In this document: positions 25,101-35,200 of the stretch, piece by piece
How the letters are laid out: the number at the start of each line of letters is the position of its first letter
Numbering within the stretch: position 1 is the stretch's first letter
From: Volvox africanus
Lineage: Eukaryota > Chlorophyta > Chlorophyceae > Chlamydomonadales > Volvocaceae
Direction of reading: 5' to 3'
Assembly (NCBI GenBank): GCA_030268105.1
Contig: BSDZ01000079.1
Coordinates: 744,001 to 808,000 of the forward strand
DNA: 64,000 nt
Notes under the pieces: model-generated
Told to the model about the DNA's origin: nothing
Databases searched by the model: none
The model's input: the letters and a program-made list of their open reading frames with translations, nothing else
Position numbers and translations under genes: made by a program

Positions 25101-25177
25101 AACTCTGTAGCTTCCGCACCTGCCATAGCTGCGCCAATAGCGACGGCCAGGAAGACGAGCAGAAGTGTCGCCTTCAT
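10110..25177 (-). CDS. Giant pherophorin with a 3587-residue polyproline-rich rod
   Basis: An extracellular-matrix hydroxyproline-rich glycoprotein. Exons, 5' to 3' on the minus strand: 25177-25120, 25020-24993, 23905-23676, 22652-11120, 10644-10110. Phases agree at every junction: 12384 nt, 4127 residues plus TAG. Exon 1 is a signal peptide (MKATLLLVFLAVAIGAAMA). Residues 44-197 form a pherophorin domain: FPFYSC near the start, FCFTV, ANPCC, VHKI, ending GEKCCP. Residues 206-3792 are proline-rich. Residues 3793 to about 3946 are a separate Cys-rich domain (YCTYVCFTW). The last exon gives a second pherophorin domain opening FPYCACDRAEPS, with FYCFTI, KCCSM and SGCRFAMF. The FPYC cysteine codon is completed across the last splice junction. 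Uncertain points are the acceptor of exon 3 (an in-frame S/T/P-rich stretch lies upstream to about 24099) and whether all of exon 4 is retained in mature mRNA. Expect Pro hydroxylation, O-arabinosylation and secretion. Confidence 0.88.
18250..18370. repeat. 15-bp period sub-repeat in the polyproline tract
   Basis: A five-codon unit (GGTGGCGGGGGCGGA on the plus strand) repeats about eight times here, and again near 18560-18690. A 30-bp unit built on GGCGGAGGTGGGGGC repeats near 15500-15615 and 16240-16370. The tract is a mosaic of such local arrays. Confidence 0.85.
18661..19125. repeat. 240-bp tandem duplication inside the polyproline tract
   Basis: Bases 18661-18884 and 18901-19124 match each other across about 224 positions, including the synonymous third bases, at an exact offset of 240 bp (80 codons). 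Such identity in a tract with freely varying wobble bases marks a recent block duplication. The unit size is a multiple of three. Confidence 0.9.
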
Positions 25178-28100
25178 GGCCGTCTACTTGTGGAATGTGT
25201 CCGTCAGACCTGGGGCGGAGGGACATCGTGACTGCGTCAAAGGAATGTTGCAGGTAAAAACACACCAAAACCTTGGATAAGCTCATGGTATTAAGGAAAA
25301 GCATAATAGCTGACGAGGTGAAGTTCAAAGCCGCAGGGCGAAGCCGACGCTTGTAGGGGTGACATGAGTCCCGACTCGGCCTGAAGACGCTACATCGGTC
25401 CTTGGAGAAGAGACCCGACAACGTGCCAGGAAGGACGTGTACATGCAATGCCAGCTATCCTTCGACTAACTCCAGCTTCTTGTGTAACCGCAATGGATGA
25501 AGTAACCCCTTGGCGGCTCACCGGTGATGCGCCCACTCCAATACTCAAGAACTAGAAATTTATGAGGATAATAGTTTTTCCAGCTATTCAGCGCGTCTTG
25601 TGAAGGTCCTCAGAGAGGCCGACTCGCCGAATCGAACCTCGCCTTTCAAGCTGCACGAGCCAGCGCCATTTGTTTTGAAGAAGGAATCGTCGGCTACTTA
25701 AAGCGCAAGTGCGCGCACAGCACCAAGTGCGCGCGCATAGTAACGCACTTTCGCGGGCCCGGAGCTAGGTAACGGCATTGCAGCGGGCGGGCGATCCGTA
25801 CAGCCCGCCATTATGTATGCATTTGATTGGAGCTTCAGGCGATTCTTTCTCTGCGTAATAAAAGCGCAGAAGAAACTATTTATTACGAATGACTTCACAT
25901 CCTTGTTAAAGTTGTTCTAGGCGTCGATTGCAGCTTATTGTGCAAGCAACTAGGAGGTATCGACGACCTACTGCCGCAAAACGACGCAAGTTAATTGTTT
26001 TGATTTGTCTCAAGGAAATCCATTCAACTTTAGAAGCTAAGTTGAGGCTTAGTTTTAAAATCGATGCGTTCCAAAGGATTCATGCATGACCGGGCTTTGC
26101 CACTTTCTTTAAAGTGTGCAATATATATAATACAATTGCCATAAAAGTTTTGAAAAGTTTCCAGATCAGCTCACCGGGATATGGCGATATTTCCTTCGCG
26201 GTGGACTAGAAAAAGCATTTTTCATGTCCTTGATCCTTCAGGTTTTCAGACAAGTTGCGAACTCTCTTCAGAATTATTTATATTCACCTGGAAAATACTT
26301 CACGCTAACATAGCTTTCAGATCTTCTGGGACAGAGGACCTTGCCAGAAAAGTTGAGTTGCAGAGACAACAATTACGGGCATGAAAAACATATACAAGAA
26401 TTAGCATTTCACATATAGATTCTAATCTGTGCGAAAGTTGATGCAAACGTATATCCATATTTATGGTCGTATCGCTAATATGTTTGTATAGTGTGAATCA
26501 CAAGGTTGTGAATTAAAGCCTTTTAAAACAAAAAACGGAAGCCGCTCATCATACATAAGAAGGAAATATCAGAAACAAGCAGCATTGTCACCTCTTGGGA
26601 TGTGAGTTTACACCTTGCAGACAGGTACTGACGACCGTATACCGTGGTCGCGGCAGTGTGGACGATGTCGGGGCGACGACTCTACCGATATAAAAAATTA
26701 ATATACAATTAACGAATATATCAGCAGCACTTATTCCGAGACCCATATACTGCGTTGGGAAAGAGCGCAGGATCATGCTCAGTAATGGTGGGTAGTTAAA
26801 CTGTAGCTTTCCAGCCTAGCGCCATCACTACCGCTCAGGTGATTCCATAACCATCACCACCAACCTCTGTACACAAGCACTCGCATGCAATCGATAGTGG
26901 ACTATTTATAACGTAAGCGTCCTCTATATGCCACGCCTCTAGCGACTACAGCAGCGCAATACTTTTGCCCGTGACAGGCTGCAGAAATGCTCCAAAGTAT
27001 CAATATATTATCAGACGGAAAAGCTTTTAGTTCGACTTCATATTTTTGCTCCCGGTCACAAAATTTTCTTGGGAGGGCGACGGCGGCCTGTACCTTCGGC
27101 GCAATGCGTGCCGCAAGGTCTGAGCACGTATGATCGCAAAGGCGCGAAGCCTGACGTTCAAGTGTGCTGAATCGCTAGGTAAACCTCCGTTTCGTGTGCC
27201 GTCCAGCAGCACCTAATTACATAGCATCCCTGTAGGACCCTGACGACGACAGAGGGTCGGGACTTGGCATCCCGAACGCGAACTCCAATTAGCCGACATT
27301 AGGGTTGTGCACTTTCCCAACCCTCCAACGCCATAGCGCTATACTCTGGATAATGCAAATTAAGATAATATTCGTACGTATTCGATGTCAAACTGAAGCG
27401 AAGGTGGACACATACACATACATAGACCGTACATCGTTGCGAAGGCGAATGTTGCTGGAGCGCGGGAACGTACCGGGCACCTTCATGAACCGGGTCATGC
27501 GAAAAGTCCACTTTCATACGATGTCACGTTCTATAAAAACTAGTTCAGGTTGCTTATTTGATAACCGAAACTGCTCTTGAGGAGGAAGTCAAATGTTCTC
27601 TGAGGTAACATTGAACCTTAAGTAAATGGTCCCCAGGTAGCCCTCGGTAGCATAAACATCAACAAAGCAAAGTCTAATGCGGCAGCCTCATCTGTCTTTG
27701 GCTTCCCCCCGTTACAATCCCCCCTCCCAATTTTGGGAGATTCGGTACTATGAGCTCCCTATAATTTGATGAAGCCTGGCGTTGCGATGAGCTCTTTTCC
27801 ATCGCATCGCTCATCTGTGTCTCATCGTCACACATCCAGTATAACATACCCAGCTAAGGCTGTGCCGCTGTATCGTTTTCACTTTCCGCTTCTTTCCGAT
27901 TTCGTATTCGTATTCGTATGTTCTGTTCTGCGGCATTCAGCTCCCTCTCTACCTTCCCTCCCCAAAATCTATTGACCACATACCTTTTCGTGGTGGGGTG
28001 CGGCACTTAGGAGTGCACACGAAACGCCTTAACAACGTTACATATCCGCTCAAGAGGTACCTCCCGGCACGGAGTCCGCTCAATTCCAGGAAATATCAAC

Positions 28101-28316
28101 TCACCTGGGGCTCAACCCGACCGCGCCTCCTGTCACCCCTCCCACGAACAGTTGAACACAGGTCTCCGGATGGTCCAACAAACAAACACAAATCAAAAGC
28201 ATATGTTTTTGCACAAATCTCTCACGCCTCGTTACCCGCTCCCCAAATACTACTAGAAAAAACGTACAGCACACCACCACAGCTTCGCATCTTGGCCTTC
28301 TGGAAAGCGTGCCGCC
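25178..28316. other. Spacer upstream of the pherophorin gene
   Basis: This holds the 5' flank and presumably the promoter of the pherophorin gene. It is more AT-rich than the flanking genes, especially 25550-27000. Frames are short and carry no recognised domain. A TGTAA motif on the minus strand at 28042-28038 is a plausible polyadenylation signal for the next gene, about 275 nt beyond its stop. I see no tRNA, transposon coding region or clear TATA element that I would defend. Confidence 0.45.
28038..28042 (-). terminator. TGTAA polyadenylation signal of the thioredoxin-fold gene
   Basis: TGTAA is the standard volvocine polyadenylation signal. It lies on the coding strand about 275 nt past the TGA of the thioredoxin-fold gene, implying a short 3' UTR. 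Confidence 0.5.
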
Positions 28317-31010
28317 TCACGCACCGGCTGCATTTGGGCCCGTGCGCGGCATCCGCAGGGACGACAGAGCCGATGATGGAGATGAAGCCGCAGCCTCCGT
28401 TGTCACCTTTGTTGTTGCCGCCGCCTGCCTGTCTGAAGGTGCAAAAGCTGCGCCCGCCTCCAGTCGATCGGCGAGCAAGATGCCCAGGTCCAGCACATCC
28501 TGCTCCTGCCCAAACTGGACACCCCGAGCCCGCTTGCGCTGCCGCCGCTCCAACTGCCAGCGGTCCCAGGTGGCTGCCAGCCACATGTCCCAAGCAAAGG
28601 CAAACAGACTGGCAAGGGGCCAGATATGAGGTGGGCAGAGCGGGGCGACATGACGGGTGACTGGCAGCATCGGCATTGATACGTTGCAGTGACAGGCAGG
28701 AGTGAGCTGGCTTTGCATGCGCCCTCTTGGACCAGGGGATCGTCGCATCCGGTGTATGCATGGCACTAGAGGGCTGAAGAGCATCTCCCCCCAAATGACT
28801 CGGAAGTTCACAGCCGGCTGGTAAGAGCTGGACCTGGTTGGACAATATGCGGCAAGGAAGAGCCAGGATACGAGAAGGGCAGGGAGCCGGCGACAAGATA
28901 GCAGCTTCTTCTTCCACTGCTGAGGTGCTCGTGGTGAGGGAAATCAGGGCCAGGGAGATGCGAGCGGTATAGGAGGACGACCTCAACACCACCGGGCACG
29001 TGGCAACCAGCACCCCTCATTGCGAAGAGCCAGCAACCGACTCCCCCTGATATACACGTGCACACACACGCGCGCGCTCACCTCAGCAATGCCATAACCC
29101 CCCACAGCGCAGCCTTATTCCTGCTCCAATAGCTTCCATATATTGCCACACCCGCCACTGGTGGCGTTGCCGCTGCAACTGATGCCGTACCCGACGATAA
29201 CTGTGGCGACCCTCTTGCACCGTCGCCACCCCCAGCGGCGCCCTCCGAAACCGCCGCAGCAGCTGCTTGCTCCCGCGCGTCCGCCACCTCTTCCAAAAAC
29301 CGCCGGAACCGCTCCTTCTTTCGCTGCCGCTCCAATCCGGCTGGTCCGCCGTATAGGAACTGAGCAAGCACGTCCTCCGGCACATCCTGCAGCGCCAGCT
29401 GCGACCGCATTGGCAATATGAGACCGTACACCTTGTTAATTCCGCGCACGATGTCCTCTGCCGTCGGGCTGCGGCCTGCAGCAAAAATAGCAGAGACGGA
29501 GGGATACGAGGCGTAAGCCGGAAGGTCGGCTGACGATGCAAAACGGCGGGCGCCGACGGAATCCCAGCAACTGCAGCAGGTCAAGTGCGTTGTCTTAACC
29601 GATAGCTGTCTTATAAATGTCACGTTGTAACTGGTCACTGCCGATTCAAAGCAAGCGGCTCTTCTCCATCCCTGTCGCCGCTTCACAATGTCGTCGTTAC
29701 CTGACAGGAAGGCTTGCACAGCGCGAATCCTGCTCCGACTGCATAGCTGACACAAGTTTTAGGCCCATCAAGGGTCAACACAGCTAGGGAAAAATCTCTC
29801 CCGTGCGTGAGCGGGTGATGTTCCTGGGTCCCGTGGTCCATTATTTACCACACCCCCTCCCCCCTCACCCTTCAGGCGGATGTACCCAGTGGCAGCTTCT
29901 GGGTAGAGGAGGACGGCGGGCAGCCGGTCCCCCAGGCCGGGGAAGGTGGCGGCAAGGAAGGCTCGGGCGTTGGGATCCGCAGCATTCAGTTTGGCAACTT
30001 GCACTGCGGGGCTGTGGCGGAGACCAGTCGCCAGTCGCTCGATCTGCCGAGAGCAGCAGCGACGGGGTGATTTAGTGAAGTGCCACCAACGTGTGTGTTT
30101 TGACCTTTCTCAGTAGACCCTGGGTAGCCAGGATGCAGCCCACCCTGCATCATATCCATTCGCTGCATCCGTTTGCATGCAGCAAATGGATATGATGCAG
30201 GGTGTGGCTTCCTTCAATCGCAATTTGTATATGTCTGCGTGTGAATCTGCCTGCCTCTGTTATATCTGTTAGAGATTGGCATGTCCCACATGCCTGTTAA
30301 GAAATAGAAGACTGGATGTTAAAGCACAACAATGAACAATTAGAAGGTTCAGGATCGATCCCGGCTTAGTACGGGGTATATGTCCCCCCACTGTTAGAGG
30401 GTGGATGTGCCCCCGATGTTGATGGACGGTGAGGACCCCGGTTATAGTGACTTGCGAGCCGACCAGGAGTGGAGTTGAGGCCGCCGTTGATCCGGCAGAT
30501 CCCACTGAATGATGGTGGTGGGTACTGAACCCGGGAAGATCACTAATTTCGGAAAAGCCAGCCTAGGTGGACAAATGAGGGTGTCCCGACATACAGGGAA
30601 GGTAGGGACTGCCAGGTAGTGGGCACGGCCTGTCAGCTGCTCAGTTTAGCATTTCCTACCGGTTCGGGTCTTGGGCCGTACCTCATACTCGGCTGCACGG
30701 CAAGAGGGACTCGCTGGGTCGTAAACCACCACTACGAACGTGCGATGGTTTCGGTGCCCAAAGCTGAGACGGTGGAACAACTTGAAGCTGTCAAGCTGGA
30801 TGGTAGATACGCAGCTACCATCGTACTCTATAGCAGTGAATAACGAGGGAAACCCAATTGGTAAAGGCCATCGCCTCAATTGGGGCACTGGGAGATGATG
30901 GAGGGCCTTACCGAGGCGATGGAGGGCTTGAAAGAGGCAGTTGATTTCCGCCGAGTACTAGGAGTTAAACGCCCTGCGGCGGCTATACTTCCAAAGATGC
31001 ATGCGTACAT
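28317..31010 (-). CDS. Thioredoxin-fold membrane protein with SPSC in place of CxxC
   Basis: Exons: 31010-30912, 30795-30682, 30043-29869, 29475-29082, 28608-28317. Phases agree: 1074 nt, 357 residues. The start ATG is preceded in frame by TAA. Residues 34-150 read as a thioredoxin domain. The core strand TFVVVVYDPASPSC places Ser62-Pro-Ser-Cys65 where CxxC is usual. The segment LPAVLLYPE (Pro113) fits the cis-proline strand and ATGYIRLKGR the last strand. A charged, Ala-rich, probably coiled region follows (about 175-200). A single hydrophobic helix (ALWGVMALLSLFAFAW, near 250-268) crosses the exon 4/5 junction, and the tail is basic, then Ala/Ser-rich. The loss of the first active-site Cys suggests a monothiol, chaperone-like or structural role. 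N-terminal residues (MYACIFGSIAAAGRL) may be a short signal or transit peptide; the location is undecided. Confidence 0.75.
30141..30204. repeat. 28-bp inverted repeat (hairpin) in intron 2 of the thioredoxin-fold gene
   Basis: Left arm 30141-30168 begins CACCCTGCATCATATCC. Right arm 30177-30204 is its reverse complement with one mismatch. The loop is 8 nt. The transcript from either strand would fold into a near-perfect 28-bp stem. It lies in the intron between the exons ending at 30682 and starting at 30043. Confidence 0.93.
30340..30622 (+). mobile_element. Decayed dispersed element, copy 1
   Basis: This stretch aligns along its length with the reverse complement of 56060-56340, roughly three quarters identical by eye. 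Shared blocks include GGTGGTGGGT and GGTAGGGACTGCCAGG. In the plus-strand frame it reads TPVIVTCEPTRSGVEAAVD and then meets a stop; copy 2 reads TPINVTCELTSSGVDALVD. It lies in intron 2 of the thioredoxin-fold gene. The pattern resembles a decayed retroelement fragment with a retropepsin-like segment, but that label is only an inference. Confidence 0.6.
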
Positions 31011-32289
31011 CCGAACTATAACTTACCCCAGAGGTCGCGCTGTGGTGCCGACGCCGGCAACGGCTGTGGGGCCCGCCGATAGCATATATTAATTTGCCTC
31101 CACAAGTAAGATGGCTTGTAAATTCCGCGCCAGGGGGGGGGACAGCATGGTAATACAACTGGCGCACCGCTGCGGCGCACGACGCCGCGCGGCGGCCCCA
31201 GGCTGCCAAGCCTCTGCAGCTCGCCGAATATATTTAAATATATGATGCAATAAAGTATTCGACCGTGAGTAAGTGAACTCTTCCGGCTACACGTCGAATG
31301 TTGGATGTCTTCCCAAAACTAAATTGTACAGCTGTCGGCGCGATTGAGTGCTGTAAGTAACATCAAGAATTTCGCTAGATAAGGCAAACTCCAGCTGCGG
31401 CCCTGCCTTTCCCGGCCATATATACCGCGTGCCTTTGGCCGTTGACCTACTGTCCTTTGCTAAGACGTGGGCTCTTGTCTTTGGAAGTAAGTGCAAATAA
31501 TTTGTTGCTTTATAAAGTTGGTTGCGGGCTTTACTCTAGCAAGGTCCTACAAAATGCATGACATGAAGGACAGTTAACTGCCTTCACCGTCAAGACATGC
31601 TGTACTGCGCTGGAAAAGCTCAACCTGCTCAAGGTTCAAGGGTTCGCTGCTTAATGAATCCGCCCACACAGATGTCGGCTACAGTATCCAGCATTCTCCT
31701 CGAGAAGTTCAAGTTCATATAATAAAAATATTATGATGGGCTGAAAGTTTTAGGGTCCCGAATTCCTCCTTCCACGGGTAACTGTGAGCAACGAAGGACG
31801 CTCACGGCCCAACAGCCCTGATTCATCTTGTTGCATGTTGCTATCAAGGTCTTCAACGCGCACCCTTCCTGACGTTGCGTACTGTGCGAGTGGCCTCGGT
31901 AACTGGTAGAGGGCAACCATCTTGTTTTAGGTCGGACTCGCTGATAGCCTCGTGCGATTGGCTCTCTTGGATCGAGACCCTGCGCTGATGCCAGTCTGAA
32001 CCTTTGAGTACTACCGTATGTATTGTGCCGCACGGCTAGAGCAGGTGGCCGTCTCCAGTACGGACAACCTGCCGGCTGAACTTCACATTAAACCCAAGGT
32101 CCAACAGCTTCGTTTCCCGCCAGTTCCCTCCTGCCCCCCGGCACTCACTGGTATTTTTGCTCTGCTGTTTGGGTGTCCTCACTCAGGCGTTTCCGGTGCA
32201 GGGATTGTCGATCGGTTAAAGTTTCATAGTGGTCATGAATGGACAACCCACTTCCCAGCTAGGCCACCCGCAGCCTGTCAGACTCTGCT
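31011..32289. other. Spacer between the Obg gene and the thioredoxin-fold gene
   Basis: No gene was found. It contains the 3' flank of the Obg gene and the probable promoter of the thioredoxin-fold gene, including an AT palindrome at 31228-31243. A second AT-rich inverted stretch lies near 31718-31735. Short frames on both strands show no domain. Confidence 0.5.
31228..31243 (-). promoter_or_regulatory. AT-rich palindrome, possible TATA element
   Basis: ATATATTTAAATATAT is a perfect 16-bp palindrome in otherwise GC-rich DNA, about 220 nt upstream of the thioredoxin-fold gene's ATG. Position and composition fit a TATA element with a long 5' UTR, but no other core-promoter motif supports it. 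Confidence 0.3.
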
Positions 32290-35200
32290 CTAGGTATTAA
32301 ACCCTTCGGTCCCCGGCCGTGCAATAGCTCGCAATGCGTCTTTTAACCGAGTAAGTCCCACATCATGCGCCGCCGACACCGGCACGATGGGCAACGGAGT
32401 TGCCGCCATGAGGTCCCGCAATGCGACCCGTGGATCGGAGCAGCGGTCGAGTTTGTTGGCCACCACCAATGCCGGCGCCGCAAGTAGCTCTGGATTGTAC
32501 ATCCGCAGCTCCTCCTGGGCAGTAAGGAGAGAAGTACATACGCACAGTACAAGGGTTATGGAAGCAGGTCAGTTGCCACCATCAGGGGAGAGCTGAAAAG
32601 GGAACATGCTTTAATCCTAACAATCCGCCAGGCTCATGGCACAAGCTGCGGTATCGGCTCCCACAAAACCCTTCCGCCGCATTCTTCGCCGCATTCTTCG
32701 AGCCCGCTTGCGCACGCTTGGCCACGTTCTGCTAGCGCCCGTTGTACGCCCGTTACTGCGGAGTCTTCTCTGTCTAGCGTAGAAAAAGCCCACGCCCTTA
32801 CGCGTCCTGACACAACTAGCTTATGCGAGCCTACCTTTTGCCTTCTGCCTTCCACACTGGGTAGCGCATCTTTTGGTTCCCTGTCCGGGCTTCTCGCCGA
32901 TGTGACGGGGAGTGTAGACCCATATCAGATCATTCGGATGTAAGCACAAGGGCACAAGCCTACCTGCAGCACTCGAAGCTGCTCCGCGGGTGGCAGCGGA
33001 ACAACACCGAATAAGGCCTTGGCAGCGGTCTCGCCGCCGTCGTCGCCATTGCCATAAGCAGCGGCAGCGCCGCCGCCGTCACCGCCGTCGCCAGCAGCGA
33101 CGTGACTCCGCGTCTGACGCGGCCTTATGTCTTGTGCTCTACCCCGTCCATCAGCTTCATCTCCGCCGGCACCGTCGCCAGTGTGGGTCTGTTGAAACCT
33201 AGCAACCTGGCATGCTGTACTCTCGCCGCCGGATAGGTCCAGCACGAAGGCCATGCAGCGGCAACGCTCGATGTGGCGCAGAAAGGCATTACCTCGTCCG
33301 CGGTTAGCGTGCGCTCCCTGAGAAAACAGGCCGGCAGGAGGGTGAGGGAGGGAGGCGGGTAGGAGCGGTCGAGGAGAGGTCGACAGGAGCTGAGGCCTGA
33401 CAGGCTGTCGATAGCCCGAAGACATCCAGATCCAGTGTCCTTGGGGAACTGATTCGGGGCTCGTTCTTCCGGCACGGCAGTGGTGGACAGGAGGAGTGCG
33501 GAAAAGGTGGCAAGAGGTGGTTTGGCGACATTGCCGTGGCAGCGAGTGGCGCATTTGGTCAATAACCCAGCTCGCTATCAATGTAGCTCTCTATACACAT
33601 TCAGCTCTAAATTGCCCCCTCTTAGGGCACTTAAATGCAGGAGGATGCGGCAGGCAGGCTACAGGCCAGGGGTCCAGGGGCTGCGAGTACGTGCGAGTAC
33701 GTGGGCGGGATCACCCACCTGGACGAGACCGGGGATGTCCGCGGTGACCAGTCTGCCTCCGTCGCCGTACAGGATCGTACCCAGCTGCGGCCTTATGGTG
33801 GTGAACGCGTAGCTACCCACCTGGAGGAAGGGCCGTGACAGAGAGGTGGTGCGTGTCGCGCCTCCGATGACAAGCATAAACAGATACAATAGAAGGGGAA
33901 AAAGCTTGGGGCCTTGGTCCCTACACGGTGCGCGCGGTCTCGGCAAGCAGACCTGGGTCGGGTCCTTTCGCTGCTTGATGGCAATATGAAGGAAATATTC
34001 GAAGCCCAACCCCATGTGTCCCATCTACGCAACGTTTGGGTGCTCGGAAAGGAGCTCCGCAGGTACCCGTCGCACGGGAGGAAGGGACCGGGAGGAAGGT
34101 GCAGGTGGACGAGGCAAAGGAGGCGTTTTCCTTAACCATAAGCCCCCAAGAGCCCTTTAGGAAAACAGCGGAAGCACAACTAGTGCTCAGGCTTCTTTGC
34201 TGGGCGTCAAGGCGTAAGAGTTATACAGGACGGCAGCAGCGATCCTAGGGATCATCAGGATGTCCAAAGTAATCCTTCGCCTCCCAGTTTCCCCTTCCCC
34301 AGCTCACTAGATAACCTTACGTTGCGGGGATTTGCAATCATTCGTGGAGTGATGTCCCATGCACACCCGGCCTCAAGTCGGGTGGCCGCTAACTGCGAAC
34401 GTGTCCGGCTACGTTGTCTTCTTAACAACCCCGCCATCCCAAAACCCTACCTTGGCCCGTGCGGCCGTGATGGCGCTCAACAGCGTGCTCTTGCCTGCGT
34501 TGGGCAGCCCCACGAATCCCACATCGGCGAGGAGCCGCGTCTCCAACCTCACCCAGAACTCCTGGCCTGCAAGCGGTGGGTTGAGGGCACCGGGCCCAGA
34601 GCCCCAGACGGAAGTGGTCTTGTGGGGGCCAGCCGGAACCGCGGGGAGTTCCAATCAAGAGACAGAAATCGCCTGGGCGCGATACGCTCAGGTCCATCAG
34701 GTCCATCAGGTTACATTCTGCGTTCGGAAGACAGTCGCCAAGTCGTTGGCGTCTCAGCCCGCTTCGTAGATCCCACCGAACCATTTCCATATGTGTATTC
34801 GGGACTCCTGACCCGCGTTTTCTGCGCTCTTTCCGTGCCTTCAGTACTTCCTCTTCCCTTCCTCCTCTTCCCTTCCTCCTCTCCTGCTCACCTCTCTCAA
34901 AGCCCCAAGTTCGCCGGTTAGCAATGGGCGTCCGATACGCCTCCAAATATTTCTTTCTGGCTCTCCTACTTCACAACTTACATTGCGGCAATGCCAAAAA
35001 CGTATCTTGGCGATAACAACGTCCCAATGTTGTGCGCCGTAATCGCCGCAATCCCCAGTTCCTTACCCGCTGTCCCCAGCTCGCAATCGCTGGGGGCAGG
35101 TCGACCAGCCAGAGAGGGAAAGGCCTGGTTGCCTCTCCCGCCCGAGCCGCCGCGCGCTACCACCAGCACCTGACCCGGCTGCGTCAGCTCCACCTCCACT

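Noticed and set aside
25640..25680. A tRNA T-loop-like string (GGTTCGATTCGG on the minus strand)
   Set aside because: The five-base T stem does not pair, and no D arm, anticodon arm or acceptor stem can be drawn around it.
34422..34946. A 174-codon minus-strand frame overlapping the G1 exon of the Obg gene
   Set aside because: It runs in a different frame from the GLPNAGKS Walker motif and is only a shadow of exon 4.
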